A stretch of 64,000 nucleotides of DNA from Oscillospiraceae bacterium (GCA_021201235.1 JAJQFI010000016.1:1-64000), one strand, 5' to 3'. Shown: positions 7,045-15,382, counted from the first letter of the stretch. Numbers and translations are program-made. Notes: a model not told the origin generated them from the letters alone.

Positions 7045-8976
7045 ATGGCAAGAGACTTAACAGCGCTTCAAAAGCAGTATAACAAAAAAGCCGCTGACCA
7101 GAGAGGCGGACCCGGCGGAGGTCCTGGACGCGGTCCAAGAGGCGGGCGCGGAGACGGTGGAAGACCCAAGGACACCGGTAAGGTAGTCAAAAGGCTAGTC
7201 GGATATATCGCTCAGTACAAATTCAGACTGGTTCTGGTACTCGTGTGTATGCTCATAACCACGGTCACTTCCCTCTTCTGCTCATATCTTCTTGCACCTA
7301 TTATAAACAAGCTGACAGTAGCCGTAACAGGTGTCGAGCAGGAAATGAGCACAATGGAAAGGTTTGCGGACAACATCCTGAAAAGCATCACAGGAGACTG
7401 CGAGATAATGGAATACATAGTAAGAGTTGTATTGGTTCTTCTCTGTATCTATCTCGTAGGCATAGTCACCAACTACCTGCAATCCCGTATCATGATTACT
7501 ATTTCACACAACGCGATTGAGAAGATAAGAAACGATCTGTTTGAAAAGCTCCAGAAGCTTCCGGTCAGATACTTCGATTCTCACCCCACCGGCGAAATCA
7601 TGTCGAGATTCACAAACGATATCGACAACATTGATACGATGATCAATAACACGCTGACATCGCTTATATCGAGTGTCATTACGCTTTTAGGCACGTTTAT
7701 CTTCATGATAACAACCAACTGGGTTCTGACTGTTGTTACGATTGTGTTTATCCCGATATTTGCATTCGGCGGGTCGGCAATCGCAAAGCGTTCCTCGAAA
7801 TACTATACCGGTCAGCAGGCGGCTCTTGGAGCTGTCAACGGCTATGTTGAAGAGACCATCACCGGTCAGAAGGTAGTAAAGGTCTTCAACCATGAGGAAA
7901 CTGCGGTTGAGGAATTCAGCCAGCTTAACGACGATATGCGTGACAAGCAGTTCAGAGCACAGTTCTGGGGCTCTGTTATGGGTCCGATCATGGGCAACAC
8001 CTCTCAGATTGCATACGGCGTCACAATCGGCGTCGGCGGTATATTGATGCTGACAGGAAACCTCTCTACAGGTGCTCTGACGGTATTCTCGAACTATTCG
8101 AAGGAATTTTCACGCCCGATAAATCAGATGTCTCAGCAGATGTCAACCATCTTTGCGGCACTTGCCGGAGCTGAGAGAGTATTTGAGGTTATGGATTCCG
8201 AACCGGAGGTTGCCGATGCTCCTGACGCGCTTACAACTCCTATTCATGGAGAAGTTGTTCTCAAGGATGTTACATTCGGCTATGTTCCCGATAAAATAGT
8301 CCTGAAGCACATCAGCCTCTGGGCTCATCAGGGACAGAAGATTGCGTTTGTTGGCTCAACCGGTGCAGGAAAGACGACTGTTACAAACCTTCTCAACCGC
8401 TTCTACGACATCAACGAAGGCGAAATCCTGATTGACGGTCACGAGGTCAAGGAGTACAACCGCGAATATCTCAGACAGAACATTGCAATGGTTTTGCAGG
8501 ACACTCATCTGTTCACCGGAACCGTTATGGAGAATATCCGCTACGGCAGGCTTGATGCGACCGATGACGAGGTTATCGCCGCAGCTAAGACTGCAAGCGC
8601 TCACTCCTTCATAATGAGGCTTGAAGACGGCTACAACACCGTTCTTGAAAGCGATGGAGCTAACCTATCGCAAGGTCAGAGACAGCTTCTGAATATCGCA
8701 AGAGCGGCTCTCTCGAAGGCTCCTATTCTCGTTCTTGATGAGGCTACGTCGTCAGTCGATACCAGAACCGAGCGTCATATTGAACACGGTCTCGACAGAC
8801 TCATGAAGGGCAGAACGACATTCGTCATCGCCCACAGGCTTTCGACAGTACGAAATGCGGAAGCCATCATGGTTCTTGAAAACGGCGAGATAATCGAACG
8901 TGGCAACCACGACGATCTTCTTAAGCTCAAGGGCAGGTATTACGAATTGTATACCGGCAAGAAAGAGCTTGACTGA
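7045..8976 (+). CDS. ABC exporter subunit with consensus ATPase site
   Basis: A 643-residue partner of the preceding half-transporter. It starts two bases after that stop codon, which implies coupled translation. The N-terminal 60 residues are cytoplasmic and rich in Gly, Arg and Pro (repeats of GGPGRGPRGGRG type around residues 20-40), then come six membrane helices and the ATPase. Walker A is GSTGAGKTT. The signature is LSQGQRQL, not LSGGQ. Walker B is LVLDEATSSVD with the catalytic Glu, and the switch His is present (VIAHRLSTV). The pair therefore has one competent and one weak ATP site, as in known heterodimeric multidrug exporters. A strong terminator follows. Confidence 0.88.
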   Translation: MARDLTALQKQYNKKAADQRGGPGGGPGRGPRGGRGDGGRPKDTGKVVKRLVGYIAQYKFRLVLVLVCMLITTVTSLFCSYLLAPIINKLTVAVTGVEQEMSTMERFADNILKSITGDCEIMEYIVRVVLVLLCIYLVGIVTNYLQSRIMITISHNAIEKIRNDLFEKLQKLPVRYFDSHPTGEIMSRFTNDIDNIDTMINNTLTSLISSVITLLGTFIFMITTNWVLTVVTIVFIPIFAFGGSAIAKRSSKYYTGQQAALGAVNGYVEETITGQKVVKVFNHEETAVEEFSQLNDDMRDKQFRAQFWGSVMGPIMGNTSQIAYGVTIGVGGILMLTGNLSTGALTVFSNYSKEFSRPINQMSQQMSTIFAALAGAERVFEVMDSEPEVADAPDALTTPIHGEVVLKDVTFGYVPDKIVLKHISLWAHQGQKIAFVGSTGAGKTTVTNLLNRFYDINEGEILIDGHEVKEYNREYLRQNIAMVLQDTHLFTGTVMENIRYGRLDATDDEVIAAAKTASAHSFIMRLEDGYNTVLESDGANLSQGQRQLLNIARAALSKAPILVLDEATSSVDTRTERHIEHGLDRLMKGRTTFVIAHRLSTVRNAEAIMVLENGEIIERGNHDDLLKLKGRYYELYTGKKELD

Positions 8977-8985
8977 TAAAAATCA

Positions 8986-9025
8986 AAGCATCCGAGGTTT
9001 TATACTTCGGATGCTTATTTTTTGC
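8986..9025 (+). terminator. Terminator of the marR-ABC-ABC operon
   Basis: A 10-bp stem, AAGCATCCGA (8986-8995) with TCGGATGCTT (9007-9016), is followed by ATTTTTTT-type sequence. Confidence 0.92.
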
Positions 9026-9029
9026 ATGA

Positions 9030-9054
9030 AAAAAGCACCTGATTTCAGGTGCTT
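9030..9054 (-). terminator. Terminator of tRNA-Ser
   Basis: AAGCACCTGA (9033-9042) and TCAGGTGCTT (9045-9054) form a 10-bp stem. On the minus strand the hairpin is followed by TTTTTTC, six bases after the tRNA CCA end. Confidence 0.88.
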
Positions 9055-9060
9055 AAATCT

Positions 9061-9150
9061 TGGCGGAGAAAGAGGGATTTGAACCCTCGCGCCGGTAACC
9101 CGACCTACTCCCTTAGCAGGGGAGCCCCTTCACCACTTGGGTATTTCTCC
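9061..9150 (-). tRNA. tRNA-Ser (anticodon GCT)
   Basis: A 90-base class II tRNA with a long variable arm. The acceptor GGAGAAA pairs with TTTCTCC, followed by discriminator G and an encoded CCA. The anticodon loop contains GCT, reading AGC/AGU serine codons. The T loop GGTTCAAATCC is canonical. It has its own promoter and terminator. Confidence 0.96.
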
Positions 9151-9167
9151 GAGTGACTGTGTTTCCT

Positions 9168-9208
9168 GTCTGTAGCGCAGCTACGTTAGCGTAGCTACGT
9201 CGGCAGAC
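9168..9208 (-). other. Long hairpin in the 5' leader of tRNA-Ser
   Basis: Between the tRNA promoter and the tRNA lies a nested inverted repeat. An outer GTCTG/CAGAC pair (9168-9172, 9204-9208) encloses AGCTACG/CGTAGCT (9179-9185, 9190-9196) with a four-base loop. The start site is predicted near 9211, so the structure would occupy the first bases of the precursor, upstream of the RNase P site. Confidence 0.6.
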
Positions 9209-9217
9209 GACTATATT

Positions 9218-9246
9218 ATTATAGCGACAGTCGGGGCAAAAGTCAA
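9218..9246 (-). promoter_or_regulatory. Promoter of tRNA-Ser
   Basis: TTGACT (9241-9246), 17 bases, TATAAT (9218-9223) on the minus strand. Confidence 0.85.
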
Positions 9247-9271
9247 GTCTTTTTTTGATATTTATTTTTCG

Positions 9272-10630
9272 TCAGCTTTCCTGAGGCTCCGCCTCGGTAT
9301 TTTCCTTCCCTACCCACTTGGTGGTCTTGAAGAAGGTGATTGACATTATCGTGGAAATAGTCCATCCGACAGGCCAAGCACACCAGATGCCGGTTATGCC
9401 AAGCGAAGTCTGCGAGAGTACAAGAGCGAGAACCACTCTTATAATCAGATCCGTGAAGGTAGCCGCCATGAATTTCTTCATAAGTCCGGCGCCTCTCAGA
9501 ACTCCGTCGGTTACGAGCTTTGCCGCAACCACGAAGTAGAACGGCGAGATTATTCTTAAGAACGAGACACCAACGTCAACCGACTCCCCTGTCGGGCTTT
9601 CGAGGAAGAGATAAAGAATTTCACTTGAGAATATCCAGTAGATGAGAATAATCGGAACGCAGAGGACAAATACAATCTTAAGTCCCGCCTTCCAACCGAG
9701 ATTGATTCTTGAATACTTCTTTGCCCCAAGGTTCTGAGCCGTGAAGCTTGAGATGCCGTTGCCGAGAGTCGTAAGCGATGTTACGACCATGTTATTCAGC
9801 TTTACTGCGGCTGAATAGCCCGCCATTGCCGCTGTGCCGAAGCCGTTTATTACACTCTGAATTATGATATTTCCGACGGATATGAAGCTCTGTTGGAGGA
9901 TACTCGGAATCGCGATTACGGCGAACTGCTTGACGCAATCCCACGAGAATATCTGAACCTTGCCCTCTGTTTTGATTTTCGCAAATCTAACGAATACCAC
10001 GGTGACAGCCAAGATACAGCTTATTCCCTGACAGATAAGGGTCGCCAAGGCAACACCGGCTACGCCCATATCAAACACTGCAACGAAGAGAATATCCACG
10101 CCGATATTTGCGACAGATGAACACATCAGGAAAAAGAACGGAGTCTTTGAATCGCCGAGGGCGGAAAAGATTCCGGTGGCAATATTATAGAAAAACATGA
10201 ACGGAAGCCCGCATATGTAGATGTCGAGATAAAGCTTTGAGTCAGCAAAAACCTCATCGGGAGTATTTATGAGCCTGAGAAGAGCTCCGCAGAATATTAG
10301 TCCGATAATCATGAGAACAGCACAGAGAACCGCACTTACGATAAGTGCCGAGTAAACAGCTGTTTTGAGCTCTTTGTACTTCTTTGCACCGAAAAGCTGA
10401 GCTGAAATTACCGAACAGCCGATATTGCATCCGAAGGCAAACGCAATAAATATAAGTGTAATCTCATAGCTGTTACCTACTGCGGCAAGAGCGTCGTTTC
10501 CGATAAACTTTCCGGCGACAAGGCTGTCGGCTATGTTATAGAGTTGCTAAAATATGATGCTTCCGAATAGCGGGATGCAGAATTTCAGCAGCACTTTAGT
10601 AGGGTCTGATGTGGTTAAATCTCTGTTCAT
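9272..10630 (-). pseudogene. MATE-family efflux protein, interrupted by an amber codon
   Basis: Read from ATG 10630 (GGAGG ribosome site at 10635-10639), the frame encodes 452 residues, the normal length of a MATE cation/drug antiporter with twelve helices. It is interrupted once, by TAG at 10547-10549 (codon 28), in the segment FGSIIF-stop-QLYNIADS. MATE proteins usually have FQQLYN there, so one C-to-T change of CAG to TAG explains the stop. The rest is intact, including QLFGAKKYKELK and the C-terminal half. Restarting at an internal ATG would lose the first two helices. The promoter and ribosome site are intact, so decay is recent, or the stop is a sequencing error or is read through. Confidence 0.82.
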
Positions 10631-10687
10631 TTTTTCCTCCATACGTTAAAAAAGCGTAAAAAGCTATTGACTATTACCCAAGCAAAT

Positions 10688-10716
10688 ATTATAATACCAT
10701 TGTGGATTTCAGTCAA
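10688..10716 (-). promoter_or_regulatory. Promoter of the MATE gene
   Basis: TTGACT (10711-10716), 17 bases, TATAAT (10688-10693) on the minus strand, about 60 bases before ATG 10630. Confidence 0.8.
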
Positions 10717-10823
10717 TAAGATGAGTCGACTTTTTCCGTCAATTTGTTCTATTCACATGCTTTTGTCTATACCGGTTGAAAACTTTTTTAAACTTTGCAG
10801 TTACTACAATGAGGTGAATTTGC

Positions 10824-11366
10824 ATGAGATTAATGCTTGCATCAGATATACACGGCTCCGCTTACTATTGCAGAAAGCTTACTAAAAGATTCGAGATTGA
10901 AAAGCCCGAAAAGCTAATACTCTTGGGCGATATTCTGTACCACGGTCCGAGAAATGCCCTGCCGAAGGATTATAATCCGGCTGAGGTTGCCGAAATGCTG
11001 AATGAAATCAAAGACAAAGTCTTTTCTATCAGAGGCAACTGCGATGCGGATGTTGACCAGATGATGCTTCACTTCCCTATTCTTTCAGACAGCGCGATTG
11101 TATATGCCTGCGGTCATGAGCTTTACCTCACACATGGGCACAACTACGGTGAAACCAATCCTCCGCCGTTAGCAAATGGCACTATCCTCGTATGCGGACA
11201 TACGCATGTCCCGAAGTGTCAGGATTATGACAGCTATATCTATGTCAATCCCGGGTCGGTATCTATTCCGAAGGAAGACAGCCCCCACAGCTATATTGTT
11301 CTTGATGATAACACTATCATCTGGAAGGATATAGACGGGAACGAATATATGAGGCGAGAGCTATAA
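10824..11366 (+). CDS. yfcE: YfcE-type metallophosphodiesterase
   Basis: A 180-residue calcineurin-like phosphoesterase of the MJ0936/YfcE group, which hydrolyses phosphodiesters with a two-metal centre. The ligands are visible in order: SDIHG near the N-terminus, LLGDILYHGPRN, RGNCD (the GNHD-box equivalent), LTHGHN and the C-terminal GHTHVP. Length is right for a complete enzyme. ATG 10824 has GAGGTG eight bases upstream. It is a single gene ending in a terminator shared with the convergent acyltransferase operon. The physiological substrate of this group is not known. Confidence 0.88.
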   Translation: MRLMLASDIHGSAYYCRKLTKRFEIEKPEKLILLGDILYHGPRNALPKDYNPAEVAEMLNEIKDKVFSIRGNCDADVDQMMLHFPILSDSAIVYACGHELYLTHGHNYGETNPPPLANGTILVCGHTHVPKCQDYDSYIYVNPGSVSIPKEDSPHSYIVLDDNTIIWKDIDGNEYMRREL

Positions 11367-11378
11367 TAAACATAATCA

Positions 11379-11412
11379 AAAAGAGGACGCCAGAGCATGG
11401 TGTCCTCTTTTA
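11379..11412. terminator. Bidirectional terminator between yfcE and the acyltransferase operon
   Basis: A long hairpin built from AAGAGGAC and GTCCTCTT, with an inner CCA/TGG, is flanked by A-rich and T-rich sequence. It lies between two convergent genes and can serve both. Confidence 0.85.
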
Positions 11413-11415
11413 TTG

Positions 11416-12432
11416 TTATCTTTTCTTACGGAATATTCTTGATATTCTCGTTTTACGCTTAACATGTCTGCACTCGCGTCTCTCCCTATGCCTGAGTTTT
11501 CTCTCAGCGCTTTTCTTTTTGTACTCTTCGACAACTGACATAGGCGCCAAAGCCGTCGATTTCGCCACAGAAGCATCATGTCCAATCCAACCGGCGATAT
11601 CCGAATCCTCAAAGTCATAGACAAGCTTCTTTGAATATGCTTTTTCGTATGCTTCAATCTTCTGACGATAATCTGTTTCCATCATATCAAAGCTGTTTTC
11701 ACGGACAGATTTATTCGGGTCGGGATAGATGGGCTTGAGGATATGGATGACATACTCCGTCTTGTAGAATTCGTCGTTGTCCATCTCGTCGGTGTCACGA
11801 ATCTCAACGAAGCAGGAGATAATCGGGACATTGTTCTCTGCGGCGTAATAGTAAGCACCACGTTTGGGAGGACGGGGCTTGCGATAGTTGAACCACATTT
11901 CCTGTTCGGGGTAGATGAGAATTACTGAGTTCTTTTTGAGCTCCTGCCTTATCTTCTCAGCAAAGAATTCGGAACGGCGCTCCTTCTGGCTCGGAAGAGG
12001 AATCGTGTCGGCATTTTTCATGATGTAGCCGAATAAACCACCCATAGCGAGATTGGTCTCCTGACTTACGATTCGCATGTGCTTGTGACCGGTTCTTCTC
12101 ATAGCAGTGCGGACAATCGTAGAATCAAGCGGATTGAAGTGATTACTTGTTATAATCGCACCGGTTGTAATGCCGATTATATTCTTCGCACCTTCGACCC
12201 GGGTCTTACGGTTTACCATTCTTGCAACAGAATCAGTGATGGCTCTGGCGCAAAGAGTGTCAACCCGCTTTTTCAGGGTCTTGCTTTTTGCGATAAATTC
12301 ATCAACAAGCGCGTTTCTCTCATCACGAGAAAGCTCAGCATCGTCAATCTCAACCTTGCTGTTGAAATCCTGCTCCGCAACCTTCTCGGCGATATTCTTT
12401 ATTACCTCGTCCTTGTGGCTTCCTATAATCAT
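11416..12432 (-). CDS. PlsC-like 1-acylglycerol-3-phosphate acyltransferase family protein
   Basis: A 338-residue member of the glycerolipid acyltransferase superfamily. The catalytic H-x4-D motif is NHFNPLD (His98, Asp103), followed near residue 175 by YPEQEMW and a PPKRGAYYYAA stretch that corresponds to acyl-acceptor motifs. No clear membrane helix precedes the motif. The tail is very basic. Its ATG overlaps the stop of the upstream glycosyltransferase in ATGA, so translation is coupled. It is the last gene of an operon with two GT8 glycosyltransferases and a second acyltransferase, suggesting assembly of an acylated glycoconjugate or glycolipid; the product is unknown. Confidence 0.75.
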   Translation of the reverse strand: MIIGSHKDEVIKNIAEKVAEQDFNSKVEIDDAELSRDERNALVDEFIAKSKTLKKRVDTLCARAITDSVARMVNRKTRVEGAKNIIGITTGAIITSNHFNPLDSTIVRTAMRRTGHKHMRIVSQETNLAMGGLFGYIMKNADTIPLPSQKERRSEFFAEKIRQELKKNSVILIYPEQEMWFNYRKPRPPKRGAYYYAAENNVPIISCFVEIRDTDEMDNDEFYKTEYVIHILKPIYPDPNKSVRENSFDMMETDYRQKIEAYEKAYSKKLVYDFEDSDIAGWIGHDASVAKSTALAPMSVVEEYKKKSAERKLRHRERRECRHVKRKTRISRIFRKKR

Positions 12433-13385
12433 ATACGAATCTTTACTCCGTTATCATACATTTTCTTGAATGTTACTTCGTTTTTATCCAGAACAGATGC
12501 CTTGGAAATAAGCTTCATGAGCGTATCACTGTCGGCTTTTTGCTTGGATTCGTCATAATTTGCCTTGAAGTCAAGGATATCATTCTTGAACGGCGACATC
12601 TCGGCATACTTCCAGAAATATTCCTCATAAGGGATGTTATCATAGCACCAAGGCTTCTGGAAGAGGTTAAAATGTATCAGCTTGGGATTGGGATTGAGCT
12701 TGACCTCGCCGCCCTGAGGAGGCATTGTATCCCAGTCATCGGATAGATATTTGATATTGCCATTGCACATCGCGTTGATATAGTCCTGATCGGGTGCAAC
12801 GGTGTCGAAGTGATACTCATTCATGAGATTTAAGAAATGCTCGCTGAAGTGTCTATCGCGCATCATCTTCAAATCCATCAGAAGAATTCCCGAATTAATG
12901 TAATCATCCGAAGCAGTACCAACGGCATTTTCGGTATAGAAGACCAAATCCGGAACGCCCTGAATAGAACGGTCACAGCAGGCACCGATAATATTGCCTT
13001 CAAGGTCGGTATTATATAGCTCAGAAATGTCACCCGGGACGATTATGTCGCTGTCGATATATATGCCTTTATCATACTGCGGGAACATGTCTGCAATGAA
13101 AATTCTGAAATAGATAGTGAGTGTGAAATAATCGCATCTCAGCTTGTTTTCCTCTCTTGCAACGATGCCGTGGAATTCATCCTCCATTTTGATAAACTCA
13201 ATCGAAAACGGAGCTTTGACGCCGGTCTTTATCTTTTCGATGGATTTATCGGTCAGATCCTGATGAAGAACGTAAATAACATACTCGTTATCCTTGGATG
13301 CGTTTTCAACCATTGAACGGATTGCACAGTCGAGATAAGGTGCATAGCCTTCATCGACTGTAAAGAATATTGGGATTATTGACAT
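12429..13385 (-). CDS. Glycosyltransferase family 8 protein
   Basis: A 318-residue GT-A fold enzyme of family GT8, which transfers glucose or galactose from a nucleotide sugar with retention. The metal-binding DXD motif is DSD (residues 111-113, in GIYIDSDIIV), and the C-terminal LIHFNLFQKPW matches the HxxxxxKPW motif of GT8. The start at 13385 is set by AAAGGA upstream; the longer frame to 13466 overlaps the previous gene without a site. It is coupled to the acyltransferase through ATGA at 12429-12432 and follows a second GT8 by 16 bases. No signal peptide, so it is cytoplasmic. Confidence 0.88.
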   Translation of the reverse strand: MSIIPIFFTVDEGYAPYLDCAIRSMVENASKDNEYVIYVLHQDLTDKSIEKIKTGVKAPFSIEFIKMEDEFHGIVAREENKLRCDYFTLTIYFRIFIADMFPQYDKGIYIDSDIIVPGDISELYNTDLEGNIIGACCDRSIQGVPDLVFYTENAVGTASDDYINSGILLMDLKMMRDRHFSEHFLNLMNEYHFDTVAPDQDYINAMCNGNIKYLSDDWDTMPPQGGEVKLNPNPKLIHFNLFQKPWCYDNIPYEEYFWKYAEMSPFKNDILDFKANYDESKQKADSDTLMKLISKASVLDKNEVTFKKMYDNGVKIRI

Positions 13386-13401
13386 ACTGATGTTCCTTTC
13401 A

Positions 13402-14235
13402 TTATCTGTTTTTAACGATTGACTCATAGAATACGGTATACTCAGAGAGCAAATCATCGTATTCATGTAGCTTTAAAACCTCGTGAAGTCTTGGAATATC
13501 CCAGGGCTTGACGGTTACTGTTCTTATATACGGGAAAAAGCGGAAGCTTGTGGTGAAATGCTGCATGACTGTGTCGGGCTTAAGCTTTCTTTGCTCGTTG
13601 TATTTGCGGGGGCAAATCCTTTTCGAGCCTGCAAGCTTATTGATAGCCGACTGGTCGGGCATGAACATCTTCTTTTCACAACAACGCTTGCGACTTTCTC
13701 TGAAAAGACCGGTTTTTCTTATCCTAGACATATTCATGAGAAGCACGCCGGAATTGAGATAATCGCGCTTGAAGGGATTCTTTCGGAAGAACCATCCGCC
13801 ATAGTAATCAAGAACTCCGACAATTTCATATTCGGACATATTCTGATTATAAAACTCGCTCGGGTCTCCGCGACAGACAACGTCGTTGTCAAGATACATT
13901 ATCTTGTCCGGTATTTCGGAAATCTCATCGGAAAACAGTCGAAGCATACAGCAAGGCGTAAACCTTGTGCCCATATTAGCCGCGGGCACTTCTTTTTCGA
14001 AAAGCCTGGAAACGTCAACAAGAGATATGCTGTCAGAGCTGTTATAGCCCTGCATATATTCTCTAAGGGCACATATAACATCATCCCTGACCGGCGAAAT
14101 ATGCTTGCCGTTAAAATCCATTTCTGCGGTCAGAACCCATACATGAAGATCGGTTTCAATATTTTTCAGAAGCGACATAACCGAAATAATCAAGCCTCGC
14201 TCTATATTGCCGTCGCCGCAGTAAAGTACGTTCAT
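13402..14235 (-). CDS. Glycosyltransferase family 8 protein (second copy type)
   Basis: A 277-residue GT8 protein, only distantly similar to its neighbour. The DXD motif is DND (residues 116-118, in IMYLDNDVV). Near the C-terminus are QHFTTSFRFF and VKPWDI, the sugar-donor binding elements. The C-terminal region carries a basic patch (KRICPRKYNEQRKLKP). ATG 14235 overlaps the stop of the upstream acyltransferase gene by four bases (ATGA). Two different GT8 enzymes in series suggest two successive sugar additions to one acceptor. Confidence 0.85.
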   Translation of the reverse strand: MNVLYCGDGNIERGLIISVMSLLKNIETDLHVWVLTAEMDFNGKHISPVRDDVICALREYMQGYNSSDSISLVDVSRLFEKEVPAANMGTRFTPCCMLRLFSDEISEIPDKIMYLDNDVVCRGDPSEFYNQNMSEYEIVGVLDYYGGWFFRKNPFKRDYLNSGVLLMNMSRIRKTGLFRESRKRCCEKKMFMPDQSAINKLAGSKRICPRKYNEQRKLKPDTVMQHFTTSFRFFPYIRTVTVKPWDIPRLHEVLKLHEYDDLLSEYTVFYESIVKNR

Positions 14236-15020
14236 TGTGTCTCTTTCCTCACATATCTGATATACTCATAGGTGCTGTTTTTGCTTCTTTCGACCATCGT
14301 CTCGTGAATCTCATCGCAAAGCTTGCGCTGAGCTTCTTTGGTCTTCAGGCTCTTATCCGGATAAAACGGACCGTCGATATAAACCGTGGTCTTTGGCTTT
14401 CTTCCAAATCTGCGCTTCTGATATGTTGTGGTCATGCAGTAAGCAGGTGCATCGAACATGACGGGAAATCTGAAGGACGTTATCGGAAAAGGTCTTATAA
14501 AAGTACAGTTCTGCCAGAGGTGAGCTTCGGGATAAATAACAACAGCACGACCGTCATCAAGATGCCTTTTGATTGCATCTAAGAACAGCTTCATATGCTC
14601 CATGGAATCGGGAACCACGACTCCGCCGATTATCGGGATTATCTTCCCTATCACTGGAATTTCGAGATTATCAACACCGGCTATTGAGAAGATTCTCTTC
14701 GGAAAGACATACTGCGCGGGAGAAAAGACATCTCCGAGAGTCTGGGTGTGATTTCCGTAGAGGACGAAGCCGGTGTCCTTGCATTTTTTGAAGACTTCCC
14801 TGCCGACGACCTTAGTGTGAAGAGCAAGCCTTGAGTGGAAGAAGCTGAAGATGAATGCAAGTGAGTAAGCAATCCACGAGAAGAAACGGTATATCTTATT
14901 TGTGTGATACCATTTATAGCTTTCCGGAATCTTGGCTTCCGATTTGCCTCTGTCGACAAAGTCGTCGGTATACTCTTCATAATAACGAACTTCCTTTGGC
15001 TCACAGTTCAAGCCATTCAC
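14232..15020 (-). CDS. PlsC-like acyltransferase with H-x5-D active site
   Basis: A 262-residue acyltransferase-superfamily protein, first gene of the operon. A hydrophobic helix (about residues 47-62) is followed by GNHTQTLGD, where His91 and Asp97 are separated by five residues and not the usual four. Then come IIPIIGGVVVPDS and the acceptor motif YPEAHLW near residue 160, both expected for the family. The first in-frame start is GTG 15020, close behind GGGG. A TTG at 15011 would have better spacing, so the start is uncertain by three codons. Whether the spacing change alters catalysis is unknown. Confidence 0.7.
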   Translation of the reverse strand: MNGLNCEPKEVRYYEEYTDDFVDRGKSEAKIPESYKWYHTNKIYRFFSWIAYSLAFIFSFFHSRLALHTKVVGREVFKKCKDTGFVLYGNHTQTLGDVFSPAQYVFPKRIFSIAGVDNLEIPVIGKIIPIIGGVVVPDSMEHMKLFLDAIKRHLDDGRAVVIYPEAHLWQNCTFIRPFPITSFRFPVMFDAPAYCMTTTYQKRRFGRKPKTTVYIDGPFYPDKSLKTKEAQRKLCDEIHETMVERSKNSTYEYIRYVRKETQ

Positions 15021-15046
15021 TTCCCCGCTGAAAAATCATTACTTTG

Positions 15047-15055
15047 ATTATAGCA
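15047..15055 (-). promoter_or_regulatory. Extended -10 promoter of the acyltransferase/GT8 operon
   Basis: TGCTATAAT on the minus strand (15047-15055) lies about 27 bases before the GTG start. The -35 region is poor, as is usual for TGN-TATAAT promoters. Confidence 0.5.
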
Positions 15056-15093
15056 TATTTTTCAAGGTTCGTCTACAACTAATTTTACCAAAA

Positions 15094-15216
15094 TGTCTGA
15101 AATAAATCAACCCACAGTTTCAGACACTGCTCTCTACTCTCAGGGTTTTAGCAGTAGAGAGGATAGTAGAGAAATTCTACTGCAACAAAAATAAGGTGAA
15201 ATGTCTGATTTCACCT
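15094..15216. repeat. Four consecutive stem-loops
   Basis: Stem 1 is TGTCTGAAA (15094-15102) with TTTCAGACA (15118-15126). Stem 2 is CTCTCTACT (15130-15138) with AGTAGAGAG (15153-15161). Stem 3 is AGTAGA (15165-15170) with TCTACT (15176-15181). Stem 4 is AGGTGAAAT (15194-15202) with ATTTCACCT (15208-15216). Stem 4 is followed on the minus strand by TTATTTTTGTT and resembles a terminator. Confidence 0.55.
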
Positions 15217-15344
15217 GAATATAGCCCTTATGAAATTATAAATATGAGGTCTGATAACGTTTTCGCCGTGTGTTCTGCCCTGGACGAAGTTCCACATGTG
15301 CTTTACGCCGTTATTCTCCTACAAGTGTCATATAAAAACCTTCG

Positions 15345-15377
15345 GATAAAGAAATACCGCAGATCATTCATCTGCGG
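15345..15377 (-). terminator. Terminator of the tRNA-Gln pair
   Basis: CCGCAGAT (15357-15364) and ATCTGCGG (15370-15377) form an 8-bp stem. On the minus strand it is followed by TATTTCTTTAT, six bases after the second tRNA. Confidence 0.75.
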
Positions 15378-15382
15378 CAATT

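Larger units (their letters stand above)
15021..15382. other. 362-base intergenic region rich in hairpins
   Basis: No gene is visible here. It contains, from left: an extended -10 promoter for the acyltransferase operon, four consecutive stem-loops (15094-15216), about 130 bases without clear features, and the terminator of the tRNA-Gln pair. The only long frame (15196-15420, plus strand) has no ribosome site and runs into a tRNA, so it is not annotated. Confidence 0.6.

Noticed and set aside
7105-7165. RGG-type RNA-binding domain at the N-terminus of the second ABC subunit
   Set aside because: The Gly/Arg/Pro-rich stretch is short and typical of this exporter subgroup in Clostridia. There is no RNA-binding context.
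10547-10549. Reassigned or pyrrolysine-type UAG codon in the MATE gene
   Set aside because: Several genes here (alaS, the ABC gene ending at 22249, the esterase, the family 5 binding protein) end in TAG as normal stops. There is no methylamine gene nearby, and Gln-to-stop by one base change is simpler.
15094-15216. CRISPR-like array
   Set aside because: The units are inverted repeats of different sequence, not direct repeats with equal spacers, and no cas genes are present.
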